A stretch of 64,000 nucleotides of DNA from Fictibacillus nanhaiensis (lineage in GTDB: Bacteria > Bacillota > Bacilli > Bacillales > Fictibacillaceae), in assembly GCA_017052515.1 (NCBI GenBank), contig JAFHKR010000039.1:1240001-1304000 (forward strand), given 5' to 3'. Both the position numbers and the translations under genes were made by a program. Shown here one piece after another: positions 16,021-25,078 of this stretch. The notes under the pieces are model-generated. The model searched no databases and was not told the DNA's origin. It saw only the letters and a program-made list of their open reading frames with translations. Position 1 is the stretch's first letter. Every line of letters starts with the position of its first letter.

Positions 16021-16051
16021 AAGCCAACTCATCATATAAATGGGTTGGCTT
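16021..16051. terminator. Intrinsic terminator
   Basis: AAGCCAAC (16021-16028) pairs with GTTGGCTT (16044-16051) followed by CTTTT. It separates the ArsR gene from the convergent RraB-like gene. Confidence 0.8.
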
Positions 16052-16054
16052 CTT

Positions 16055-16822
16055 TTATAGGATGTTTTTTTTTAGAACCACAGGTGACTCCCACCCATCA
16101 TAGATTCCGTTATGCTCTTGTGCGACAGACATGATCGTATCGGTCACCCCATCAATGATGTGATAATCCACACCATCTACACGAGAGATGGTGATGCTGT
16201 ATGTATCTTCCTCGTTTCTTTCCTTTTCGTAGCTTTCAATGATAAAGCCTTCTTTTTGTATCTCTTGTTTGAACGCTTTTAAATTATCCAACGTTTCAAA
16301 TTCAATCCAATGTTCAACCTTACGAGGTTCTTCCAGATCATCGTTCTCGTTTTCAAGCAGTTCTATTAATTCGCGGTTAGACATCTGCTGGAATTGATAC
16401 TCGTCGGGATATAGAAATTCAGCGTAGAACGACCAAGGTTCCTCTTCTTCAATCACGGTAATCTCGGTTTCATACCCATTCTTATCAAAGATAGCTAAAG
16501 CATGTTTATCAATGATACTACCGTGCTTTTCTTTTTTTGCATAATAAAAGAATTCTCGTGTGCCGTTGGTCGTAAGCCTGCCTACTTGAATAATATCTTC
16601 ATCATTCAACTTTTCCATCAAATCGTATTCCCACTCACCAATTTTCTCATCTTCTTGTTCGCCGGGATTTCCGATCTCTGTTGGATGTTGAATCGTAATC
16701 TTCACTGAGAATAACCATTTGTATTTTTTTATGTTCACTTCTTCAGTTACGTCCAAATCTATAACGATGGATGCTAAGTAATCATCCAATACGTCCATAT
16801 AAAAGTTCCAGTTATCTGACAT
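16055..16822 (-). CDS. DUF695-RraB fusion protein
   Basis: A 255-residue cytosolic protein. Residues 1-130 (WNFYMDVLDDYLASIVIDLD, FFYYAKKEKH) match the DUF695 pattern. Residues 160-250 (LKAFKQEIQKEGFIIESYEK, then VDYHIIDGVTDTIMSVAQEH and GIYDGWESPV) match the RraB (RNase E inhibitor B-like) domain. RraB tunes RNase E in proteobacteria; Bacillaceae mostly use RNase Y/J, so the target here is unknown. ATG start with GGAGGAG. Confidence 0.75.
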   Translation of the reverse strand: MSDNWNFYMDVLDDYLASIVIDLDVTEEVNIKKYKWLFSVKITIQHPTEIGNPGEQEDEKIGEWEYDLMEKLNDEDIIQVGRLTTNGTREFFYYAKKEKHGSIIDKHALAIFDKNGYETEITVIEEEEPWSFYAEFLYPDEYQFQQMSNRELIELLENENDDLEEPRKVEHWIEFETLDNLKAFKQEIQKEGFIIESYEKERNEEDTYSITISRVDGVDYHIIDGVTDTIMSVAQEHNGIYDGWESPVVLKKNIL

Positions 16823-16997
16823 GTCTTCTCCTCCTTCCCTCTTAGTATAGTGACGTCTGATTGATCAGGCTATATTCTTTTCTTCCTATCTTTTTAAACA
16901 TGGTCTTAAAGCTAAAACATTTCTCACAAATTTGAGAGGAATGTTATCCATTGTAGTTGAATGATATAGCGATGAAAATGAAAAGGAGTGTTGAACG

Positions 16998-17462
16998 ATG
17001 TTCTTAACAAAGCAAGGTTTCTTCGAGATCCTTGAAGGCAACAGAAGATTGACGATCAGAGTGATCGAGGCGTTTTCGGAAGAACAATTATTTAACTTCA
17101 CACCAGATGAAAAGCTTCGGCCATTTGCAGAAATGGTAAAAGAAATAGTAAATATTGAATACGGCTACATGCAAGGGATTGCGCGTGACAAATGGGAATA
17201 CAAAGATGTGTTCGAAGGCACCTCTACAAAAGAGGAATTGATTAGAATCAGTAACAACATTCGTGAAGAAACGAGAAACATGTGGGCAGAGATGAACGAA
17301 GAGAAGTTAAGTATTGTGATGAAAGACGAATTCTTCGGACCGGAACAAAGTCATTTCGATCGCCTGCAATACGCACTTGAAAATGAGATCCACCATCGAG
17401 GACAAGGGTATACGTATCTACGTTTACTTGGAATAGAACCACCTGAGTTTTATGTGAGATGA
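16998..17462 (+). CDS. DinB family protein
   Basis: A 154-residue four-helix-bundle protein. The signature IHHRGQGYTYLRLLGIEPPE near the C-terminus with an earlier EYGYMQG is typical of DinB/DUF664 metal-binding proteins. ATG 16998 follows AAGGAG. Monocistronic with a clear terminator. Function is unclear; it is the second of four DinB-type genes here. Confidence 0.88.
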   Translation: MFLTKQGFFEILEGNRRLTIRVIEAFSEEQLFNFTPDEKLRPFAEMVKEIVNIEYGYMQGIARDKWEYKDVFEGTSTKEELIRISNNIREETRNMWAEMNEEKLSIVMKDEFFGPEQSHFDRLQYALENEIHHRGQGYTYLRLLGIEPPEFYVR

Positions 17463-17476
17463 TAGATAAAGGAAAA

Positions 17477-17508
17477 GAAGCTTATGGGAATAATCTCCCT
17501 TAAGCTTC
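17477..17508. terminator. Bidirectional terminator at the edge of the defence island
   Basis: GAAGCTTA (17477-17484) pairs with TAAGCTTC (17501-17508) around GGGA/TCCC, with T tracts on both strands. It serves the DinB gene and possibly the minus-strand nuclease gene. Confidence 0.75.
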
Positions 17509-17628
17509 ATTTTTTCACACTACTAATGAGGTTTTCAGAAGTTTTCCGCACCAAAATTACTACATAATTAATTACAAATTTTTGAATGAATCGATATACT
17601 TACGATTAAATTTTTCATTAGGTTAAAA

Positions 17629-20121
17629 CTAAATGTTTTGTTCCATATTAAGCATATTAACTACTTTTTTAAATAACCGGTTCGGATTTTTAAAAAATTC
17701 TTCTCTATCTATTGATTCAAACTGTAAACTACCTACACGCTTAACCTGCATCTCATATTTACCAACAGAAACAGATATTTCCCCCGATTGTATTTGAACA
17801 ATCTCTGATGCTTGATCAATGTTCATATGATTTAAGTTAATCTTAGGATTGTTTGATAACCTCCGCATTGTTTTCCATACAGCTAACTCATCGTTACTAT
17901 TCATATATAATTCAGGTAATTCTCTTGCTTCCTTCAAAGCAATTAGTGTAGTTAACATATATGAAGATATACCATAACCAACGGGTTTAATTACTTTCAT
18001 CAATGCTTCCCAAACATTCACGGTAAATGTAACGAGTTGCTCATTATTTTCCAGCGAACTGAACTTAATATCATCAATCTTCCCGTAATACTTTACTCCA
18101 TTATTATTCGAAACTTTACTAGATAGGTAAAGGGCAACATGCTTTGCCTCTTGCCACCCTTTTTTCAAGTCCTTCACAGCTATTTTAAACGTTTTTTGTA
18201 GGATACAATCCTTAAAAACTTCCTCATCACTTACTAAGCCAACCAGAACGGTTTCGTCTAATGAAGACTGCCAGCGAGCTAAAGTACCTCTTGGTAATAT
18301 ACCTTCTTCCTGAATCTCTTCAGGACTTTTTTCAATGAGGTGTTCCACAAACTGCTCTACTAATCTCGTTGCATTTGGCAAGAAAGGTAATCCACCAATA
18401 TTAACGGTCTCAATGCTTTTATAAAATGCATGCTGCTCATACAGTTCTTCTTCGAACCACGGAAATAATACATATGCCCCAAATGCCGTTCGTTCATATG
18501 GCCCTTCATGTTGAACAACTAAGGCATCTCGGTATCGATGCATTGTGTTTATGTCATCCTCCATCGGACCAGGGCTCTTATAACGTTTTCCGTAATAACT
18601 ATCTTCTACTGCAAAATCAATACGATATTTGGCATCGAAGATATAGTTGTAGCTGTAGTCCTTACCTTTCTTCTGTATGCTCAGCATCGTATCTGGTTTC
18701 TGTGTGATCGTAGGGAGATGCCTTTCTTCCTTTTGATATTGAAGAATAATCTTCTCTCCTGTATGTGGGTGTTGATATACACGTTTGGCAGAATTACTAC
18801 CATCAAGGTTTACAAACAAACCTTCTCGATTCACCTTCACCACATCTTGAGATAAGAGTACATATTTCTTATCCAGAAGAGCACCCAGCTTAAGGTATGT
18901 CCAATACTCATAAAGCTGAGCTACATCTTTAACTGACATTTTATAGATTTGACCATGTAGTTCCAATCCACGGGAAAGTAAAACATAGATTTGAAAAGCT
19001 TCTCTATACCCTGGTGCCATCTGAATGACTAAACTCATTACTGAACGATCTAACTTACTAATGGTCTTCCAAAATGGATTTTTAATTCTTTGTTGCAGAA
19101 GCTTCTGCATATCATTGATAGCTTTAACCACTTCTTGATCTGGTTCTGTTTTGTATCTTCCACTTGGAGCTTCTACCTTTTTATGCAGATCCTTAAGCTT
19201 ATCTTTAATTCGAATCATCAACCACTTGATTAGACGGTTTTCCATCGTATCAAATGAGTGCTCTTTTTTAACCTGACAACCCTCAATAGGCATAAGTTGT
19301 TTGTTTTCAAACTGAATACCATTTGGAACCTCTTGAAACAATGAAGCTTTTTTTCTAAGCTGATTTCGTCCATAAGAGTCCATTTTCTTTAGTTGATCAC
19401 CTCTCACCTTTTGATGAGTGGTAATCAGTTGATGATGTGGTTGGTGTTCAATTCTTTTGATCGCCTGTAGAAAGGACCTAAGATGATGTTGAATTAATCG
19501 ATAAAATTCAGCAGCACTGGCTTCTCCCTCTACCCTAGTCCTCGCACCAAGATACGTTTTCCGTAAAAAGTGAAACGCTAAATTATAGATTTCTTCATTC
19601 ACTTCATCTAGGAGCTTTCGATAATCTTCTTTATAATCAAGCTTTGAAGGAAAGATTTCAAAAGTCACAGACAATATGGTTTTTCCTTGCGTACGAATTT
19701 CAAAAGACGACAAACCGACTTCATTTTGAAATTGTAGACTTCCCATTAGAACCTGCTTAGGACCTACTGGAACACTGCTAACTGCATTTCGTAAAAGATG
19801 ATGTTCATGATAAAATTCTAACTTTGCATCTATTTTAGATGTAACGATAATTTGATAGATTCCATTTTCAAAAAAGATAGGTCTAAAAGTTGATCCGTCT
19901 GTTAGCTTTTGATTATCTACATCGAAAACTTTAACTGACTGAATCGACCTTCCCTCAGCCTTAAACTCCATCGTTTCATTCTGAAGTTTCTTCTTATATT
20001 GAGACAACCCTTCAAAACGGTGATGATAAGGTTTTCCTTTCATAAACAGAGTAAATTCATCCGTTTCAATTAATACAAGTTCAACATCCTCACGAACCAA
20101 TCCAGAAGGAAGTGAAGCCAT
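17629..20121 (-). CDS. McrC-like DUF2357/PD-(D/E)XK nuclease
   Basis: An 830-residue protein. Residues about 50-300 fit the DUF2357 region of McrC-like proteins (EEIYNLAFHFLRKTYLGART, ENRLIKWLMIRIKDKLKDLH). A nuclease core follows with KPDTMLSIQ near residue 477 and YIFDAKYRID near 500, giving the D...D-x-K pattern of PD-(D/E)XK (DUF524) nucleases. About 250 further residues after the core are of unclear fold. It overlaps the upstream McrB-like gene by 32 bases, so both are translated together. By analogy it is the DNA-cutting subunit of a modification-dependent restriction complex. Specificity cannot be read. Confidence 0.82.
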   Translation of the reverse strand: MASLPSGLVREDVELVLIETDEFTLFMKGKPYHHRFEGLSQYKKKLQNETMEFKAEGRSIQSVKVFDVDNQKLTDGSTFRPIFFENGIYQIIVTSKIDAKLEFYHEHHLLRNAVSSVPVGPKQVLMGSLQFQNEVGLSSFEIRTQGKTILSVTFEIFPSKLDYKEDYRKLLDEVNEEIYNLAFHFLRKTYLGARTRVEGEASAAEFYRLIQHHLRSFLQAIKRIEHQPHHQLITTHQKVRGDQLKKMDSYGRNQLRKKASLFQEVPNGIQFENKQLMPIEGCQVKKEHSFDTMENRLIKWLMIRIKDKLKDLHKKVEAPSGRYKTEPDQEVVKAINDMQKLLQQRIKNPFWKTISKLDRSVMSLVIQMAPGYREAFQIYVLLSRGLELHGQIYKMSVKDVAQLYEYWTYLKLGALLDKKYVLLSQDVVKVNREGLFVNLDGSNSAKRVYQHPHTGEKIILQYQKEERHLPTITQKPDTMLSIQKKGKDYSYNYIFDAKYRIDFAVEDSYYGKRYKSPGPMEDDINTMHRYRDALVVQHEGPYERTAFGAYVLFPWFEEELYEQHAFYKSIETVNIGGLPFLPNATRLVEQFVEHLIEKSPEEIQEEGILPRGTLARWQSSLDETVLVGLVSDEEVFKDCILQKTFKIAVKDLKKGWQEAKHVALYLSSKVSNNNGVKYYGKIDDIKFSSLENNEQLVTFTVNVWEALMKVIKPVGYGISSYMLTTLIALKEARELPELYMNSNDELAVWKTMRRLSNNPKINLNHMNIDQASEIVQIQSGEISVSVGKYEMQVKRVGSLQFESIDREEFFKNPNRLFKKVVNMLNMEQNI

Positions 20122-22597
20122 CTAGCTGATACCTCCTAATCATATCTACAATCTTTTGTGCAGACTTAGGATATATCACTTTATCGAATTCAGGTAGCAC
20201 ATCGAAATCATAGACCTGATTCGTGCAAATTTCATAAAGCCCTTTAAGTGTATCCCATACACGCTCATCACTCCCTGAAATACGCGGAAGTATCTTCTGA
20301 AGAATTGATTGATCCATAGCTGCTTCAAATGTCAGTAAGTTTTCTTTCTCGCTATAAATCACATAAAAACAAATTTCATCTCGTACTCGATAACCGACCT
20401 GTGCACCAATACCTTCAAGTTGCAGGTTAATATCGACTAACACTTCTGTTACCTTTTTGATTAACGCCATGTTATCCCGGTAAGCATCTTTTAAATGCAA
20501 GAAGTCCCCCGCTAAAGACTGATTTTCGATAGACAAAGGTTCTTGTTCTTCAAGATCTTCTAAAAAAGCAAAGTGATCCAATTGAACTCTATTAAACTCA
20601 ATGGTATTCGAACGGTCCAACACCTTTTTGCTAAAAGGATGTGTCGTTTCGTCCATGTTTACCGTTCCAACAATATAAACATTTGAAGGAAGAATAATGT
20701 CTCTGCCATCCACCTCAAAAGGTAATACCGGTGTCGTTATCATCTCTCCATTTTCCCGTCGCCGACTTTCCATTACACTTAATAGATCACTGAAGTAATA
20801 TTCAACTCGAGCTAAGTTCATTTCATCAAGTAATACAAAAAAAGGTTTGCTAGGATTATCCATTGCTCTTTCCAGAACAGAAGTTAATGGACCTTGATTA
20901 AAGTCACCTTTAATATCTAAATAGCCTAATAGATCAGAACCATCACTCCAATCAGGACGTACTGGGATTAAAGTGAATTGACCATTTTTTTCAGTAGCTC
21001 CTAAGCTTTCAGCAACCCACTGAACCATTTTTGTTTTACCTGTACCAGATATTCCGGAGAGTATGACAAAAGGTTTTGTTTTTAAAGATAAGTAGAGATT
21101 GATGACTTCTTCTTTTTTATAGTAGAAACCTTTGCTTTGTATGTAGGAGTGAATATGATCGGTTATCTCTTTCTCATTTACATGTGGTATAACAATCATT
21201 TCTTCTTCCCGTCTTTCTTTTTTATAATCTATGAACCTCTCATAATAAGAGATCATTTTTTCTAAATCATTTACAAGTTGATTTTCAGAAGGCATGTTAT
21301 CTAAAGAGTATTTTATGTAAGCTGCTGTACTTTCAACATATCCTATTGCTTTTGCACTTTCACCAAGATAGTAATTATTGCTTTTTATAACTCCATCCAT
21401 TCCAATGTTTGTTCTGATTTCCTCGTTTAGTTGTAACATTTCATCCCTGGAAGTCTCTGTAATACCTTGTGCAAATGTTAAATAAAGCTCTTTCATATTC
21501 TCGCTAAATAAATACACAATATAATATCCACGTTGAGTAGAAGGAGTAACATTCTTATTTAAGATAGCCAACCAAGGAACTGTTGCCCAATTCCCTTGTC
21601 CGATAGACCCTTTAACTAAATATGTATTTGAATCAATGAAAGGTAAACGACAAATTGCATCAGGCAGCTCATTCCGTACTAATTTTCCCATGGGATGATT
21701 AGTCAGCCGCTCCGTTCTAGCAGTTAAATAATTTTGCATTGTTTTAATTAGTAAGGGACGAATGCTTTCTTCCATGATTGGGTTCAACTCCTCATCAAGT
21801 AAATCTACTTCTTGCATCCAAGAAAGCATATATCTTGTCCGAGCATCTGCAACAGAATCTCGCATTAAATTATCACCAGCAGAATTCTTTACAATTAACA
21901 TTCCGAGTTCTTTTATAGCTTGAAACTTATAAACCTTTTCTAAATCGGAGAATTTTGAAAGAAGTTCATAGACAATAGAGAAATACGTATGTTTTATCAT
22001 TTGTTTTTTAAGAATAACTGATCGAACTTTACTTGATCTATATTCTTCAATTAAACCCACATTTATTACATATTGACTATCAATGAAACCCAATAATTTT
22101 AATCCTTGTCGGGCACGAGATTTTAATCTATAAACATTGTCTTCTGGATAGCGTTGTTTGAGAGATTTAAGATCTAGTCCCTTTGCAATAACTTCTTCTA
22201 ATAATTCTAATACTTGATTTAAGTTTATTTCTGGTAATTGATCTGTAAAGAATTGATTTAGTATTATAGCTTTCTTTCCATTTTTTTGTGTTACTGATAC
22301 AAATGGAAGTTGAGAAAACAATGCCATAATAAAAGATGAGCGACCTTTAGCTTTAACAAAATCTGAAGAATTAGCTAGTCTAATACTTGAAAATTCGTTC
22401 CATGCATCATATAAAAATTGAAATGAAATTAACTCCCAAGAACTGTCTTTTCCACCTACTACAAACTTTCTTTTGGACGTATCCGTTTCAACATATAACC
22501 CTTTATCATTTAACTTAATAGAATTGTTTTCCATAGAACTCAAAGTCTGGATATCTTTTAAATGCCCTAAATAGTTAATAATTAATTTTTCAAGCAT
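20090..22597 (-). CDS. McrB-like AAA+ ATPase/GTPase
   Basis: An 835-residue protein. Residues 1-470 have no motif I recognise and probably recognise target DNA. The AAA+ module follows: Walker A ILSGISGTGKTKM near 517, Walker B FFVLLDEMNLARVEYYFSDL near 589, and the McrB-type sensor NMDETTHPFSKKVLDRSN near 651. Such motors translocate DNA and drive a McrC-type nuclease. ATG 22597 follows GAGGGC. The promoter lies in the AT-rich 22598-22680 gap, after the terminator of the upstream gene. The N-terminal half is visibly AT-richer than neighbouring housekeeping genes, which fits horizontal transfer. Confidence 0.85.
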   Translation of the reverse strand: MLEKLIINYLGHLKDIQTLSSMENNSIKLNDKGLYVETDTSKRKFVVGGKDSSWELISFQFLYDAWNEFSSIRLANSSDFVKAKGRSSFIMALFSQLPFVSVTQKNGKKAIILNQFFTDQLPEINLNQVLELLEEVIAKGLDLKSLKQRYPEDNVYRLKSRARQGLKLLGFIDSQYVINVGLIEEYRSSKVRSVILKKQMIKHTYFSIVYELLSKFSDLEKVYKFQAIKELGMLIVKNSAGDNLMRDSVADARTRYMLSWMQEVDLLDEELNPIMEESIRPLLIKTMQNYLTARTERLTNHPMGKLVRNELPDAICRLPFIDSNTYLVKGSIGQGNWATVPWLAILNKNVTPSTQRGYYIVYLFSENMKELYLTFAQGITETSRDEMLQLNEEIRTNIGMDGVIKSNNYYLGESAKAIGYVESTAAYIKYSLDNMPSENQLVNDLEKMISYYERFIDYKKERREEEMIVIPHVNEKEITDHIHSYIQSKGFYYKKEEVINLYLSLKTKPFVILSGISGTGKTKMVQWVAESLGATEKNGQFTLIPVRPDWSDGSDLLGYLDIKGDFNQGPLTSVLERAMDNPSKPFFVLLDEMNLARVEYYFSDLLSVMESRRRENGEMITTPVLPFEVDGRDIILPSNVYIVGTVNMDETTHPFSKKVLDRSNTIEFNRVQLDHFAFLEDLEEQEPLSIENQSLAGDFLHLKDAYRDNMALIKKVTEVLVDINLQLEGIGAQVGYRVRDEICFYVIYSEKENLLTFEAAMDQSILQKILPRISGSDERVWDTLKGLYEICTNQVYDFDVLPEFDKVIYPKSAQKIVDMIRRYQLDGFTSFWIGS

Positions 22598-22680
22598 GTT
22601 ATCAACTGCCCTCTAGTATTATTAAATAGACTTGTTTCTTAAATCATATCAATTATGGTGTATCACTTAAATAGATAAAA

Positions 22681-22704
22681 AACACTTGAAATAAATCAAG
22701 TGTT
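22681..22704 (-). terminator. Intrinsic terminator
   Basis: AACACTTGA (22681-22689) pairs with TCAAGTGTT (22696-22704), with a T run on the minus strand (A run at 22677-22681). It separates the helicase unit from the McrBC-like operon. Confidence 0.8.
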
Positions 22705-22752
22705 CTCCATTTATTCACATCGGATATAGCATGGCTAGTTGTTTCTTTTTTT

Positions 22753-22989
22753 CTACAAATACTCTTTTGATAGAATATCAATCAATTTTCTAGCTGCTTT
22801 TTCATCAAGTTGAATAGACTGACTTGTTACTCCCTTAACTTTTCTTTCCTCAGATCCATATGTATTTAATTGAAAATATTTATTGTTGTAATTATCTTTA
22901 AAAATCGAATATGTAGCTTGAACCTCTTGGTGCACACTGTTTCTATTTTTATCGAGTTTCTTTAATGATTCTTCTTTTACTAATGCCAT
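22753..22989 (-). CDS. 78-residue conserved protein linked to the NERD helicase
   Basis: A small protein starting MALVKEESLKKLDKNRNSVH, with a beta-rich middle (YFQLNTYGSEERKVKG) and an end ARKLIDILSKEYL. ATG 22989 has AAGGATG in front. It begins 21 bases after the helicase stop and is followed by a terminator, so it is the second gene of that operon. I recall similar small proteins in restriction neighbourhoods, sometimes labelled methionyl-tRNA formyltransferase, which the length makes impossible. Function is unknown. Confidence 0.65.
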   Translation of the reverse strand: MALVKEESLKKLDKNRNSVHQEVQATYSIFKDNYNNKYFQLNTYGSEERKVKGVTSQSIQLDEKAARKLIDILSKEYL

Positions 22990-23010
22990 TCCCATCATCC
23001 TTAGTCTAGT

Positions 23011-24915
23011 TTATTTAACTTCTTTTAATGTGCTTTTTAATTCATCTTTAGATTTCGCAAAATATTTAGTAAACTCCGATTCCCCAGAATAAGAAATACA
23101 AAGGTAGTTTTGTGCTCTTGTCATAGCGATATAAAGCAACGACACTTCTTTTTCTTTACTATCTTCTAAAGGGAAAGGCATGCTGTCGGTATTCACTACG
23201 AATACGGATTGAAAGTCTAACCCTTTACTGCTTTCAATTGTACTAATCTTTACTGATTCTTCTTCTTTTACAAAGTTCCGCTTGGAACCTTCATGTTCGG
23301 TTATCCAATAGTAAGGGATATTATGCTTTTTAAACGTGCGAATGATTGTATCGGTTACAGCGATCTTTTTTGTCTTTCTAACTCGATAAAGAATCAGCAT
23401 TTCTGAATAAGGCACTTTACGAATTTCATGAAGTTTCTTTATGGTTCGTGCTACTTTTTCCATTTCATCCGTAAAGTTAGTAGCTTCCAATACAAATGGT
23501 TCTGGCCCCTTACGTTTCGTTCCTTGAGGGTGAATAATTTCAATTCCTTCAGTCTGACCCTGTATCACTTTTGTATTTAACTGAGAATGCTCGCGGTAAA
23601 AATCCCAGGCAAACTTTACAATTTGAGCTGAATTTCTATAGTTAATATTCAGGATTTTAGATCGACCTTGGAAACTCAATCCTGTGTCTTGGACATAGCT
23701 TGTTTTTCTTTTATAAATGTTTTGTGCTCGATCTTCTACTATTAACAAAGACTGTGTATCCGGATTTAACAAACGACTTACCAGCCCTAGCCATGCTGGT
23801 TCAAAGTCTTGTCCTTCATCTATTAACACCGCATCATATTTGGGTAAAATGGCTTCGTTTTGATCAATCTTTTCTAGTATGGTTGGGATTTGGTATTCAT
23901 TAATCTTCAAATCTTGCTTCAACCATTGATGGAAATTACGAATCATAATGTTGTCATTGACTTTCTTTTTTTCTGGCTTCTGTACAAAATCAAAAAGATC
24001 CTCAGGCTCTGATAGTTTAGCATGAACCATTTGACGAATGCTTTGAGCGAGTGAAATGTTATAGCACAGAATCAATACTTTCCAGTCAGGGTGTTCTTTT
24101 ATAATCATCTTCGCTCTTGAAGCTAGGATTAAGGTCTTCCCGCTACCCGCCACCCCTCGAATGAGCCGGTTCTTATCTCCTAATTGTTTAGCAAGATTCT
24201 CTTGATGCAGATCCATGACTTTAATATCTTTTAAAGACAACAATAGCTGATCTTGATAAGGAACGGCTTGTTTAAATTCCGCGCTAATTCTAACCTCAGG
24301 AAACAAATGATAACGTATGGCTGCGATCTCTTCATTTGTTAACGGTTCTTTTAGCCGGTAAGGCACGATAAACATATCAAGGATTTTCTCCATTAATAAC
24401 TCTTCTGAGAAGTGTTCATTTTCTGGATCAATTTCGTCTCTTGCCAACGTCAAGTTCGGTTCAAGTATGGAATATAAGTTATCTCTCACCATATCTTTTT
24501 GATAGAGACGGGTGAAAACAACGCCATAACCAAAAGGAAACTTGAGCTGAAATTGATACTTTCCTTCTGTTTGAATGAGGCTTTTATCTTTTTTCAATAC
24601 ATTACTTATATGAAATGCGTATTCTCTAGCTTGCTTTAATGGGTTCTTCACAGTTGCGTGTGTTCCATTCGCAGCTGAAATAACCCAGTCATCAGAATTA
24701 AGTTGATATAAAGTGTTCCTTGTATAATCTTTCACTTCTAACACTATTAACCCTAAATCAGGTCCTAAGATAACAAAGTCTGGACGTCTGCCTTGGATTT
24801 CTGGCTCATAGTACACGATATATTCATCAGGAAAGTAGTTTTTAAGTGTATGGAATAATAGTCTTTCGCCAGCAGTGGCAGAAGATCGTATTGTAAGTGG
24901 AACCATGTATGCCAT
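23011..24915 (-). CDS. NERD nuclease-UvrD-like SF1 helicase
   Basis: A 634-residue fusion. An N-terminal NERD (nuclease-related) domain has GERLLFHTLKNYFPDEYIVY and RPDFVILGPDLGLIVLEVKD, the latter with the D...E-x-K nuclease triad. A superfamily 1 helicase follows: Walker A RGVAGSGKT near residue 260, Walker B VLIDEGQDF near 365, NINYRNSAQIV, KISTIESSKGLDFQSVFV and IAMTRAQNYL. Cytosolic; expected to unwind and nick DNA or RNA. ATG 24915 is chosen; in-frame GTG 24924 is possible. NERD-helicases occur in several phage defence loci, matching the McrBC-like neighbours. Confidence 0.88.
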   Translation of the reverse strand: MAYMVPLTIRSSATAGERLLFHTLKNYFPDEYIVYYEPEIQGRRPDFVILGPDLGLIVLEVKDYTRNTLYQLNSDDWVISAANGTHATVKNPLKQAREYAFHISNVLKKDKSLIQTEGKYQFQLKFPFGYGVVFTRLYQKDMVRDNLYSILEPNLTLARDEIDPENEHFSEELLMEKILDMFIVPYRLKEPLTNEEIAAIRYHLFPEVRISAEFKQAVPYQDQLLLSLKDIKVMDLHQENLAKQLGDKNRLIRGVAGSGKTLILASRAKMIIKEHPDWKVLILCYNISLAQSIRQMVHAKLSEPEDLFDFVQKPEKKKVNDNIMIRNFHQWLKQDLKINEYQIPTILEKIDQNEAILPKYDAVLIDEGQDFEPAWLGLVSRLLNPDTQSLLIVEDRAQNIYKRKTSYVQDTGLSFQGRSKILNINYRNSAQIVKFAWDFYREHSQLNTKVIQGQTEGIEIIHPQGTKRKGPEPFVLEATNFTDEMEKVARTIKKLHEIRKVPYSEMLILYRVRKTKKIAVTDTIIRTFKKHNIPYYWITEHEGSKRNFVKEEESVKISTIESSKGLDFQSVFVVNTDSMPFPLEDSKEKEVSLLYIAMTRAQNYLCISYSGESEFTKYFAKSKDELKSTLKEVK

Positions 24916-25078
24916 GACATTCACCTATCTCATTTTTATTCAAAAATATTTTTACAATATTAGACATCTTTCTATCATTCTCTTAAAAAAACTAGTAAAA
25001 ATCAACTATTGTTTGTAAACTTTACCAAATTTTATTATGCTATACCTATACATATCTCGTAAAAACGGAGTGACGACT

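Noticed and set aside
22598-22680. Possible toxin or antitoxin frame before the McrB-like gene
   Set aside because: No start codon with a ribosome binding site and no frame longer than a few codons was visible; read as promoter region.
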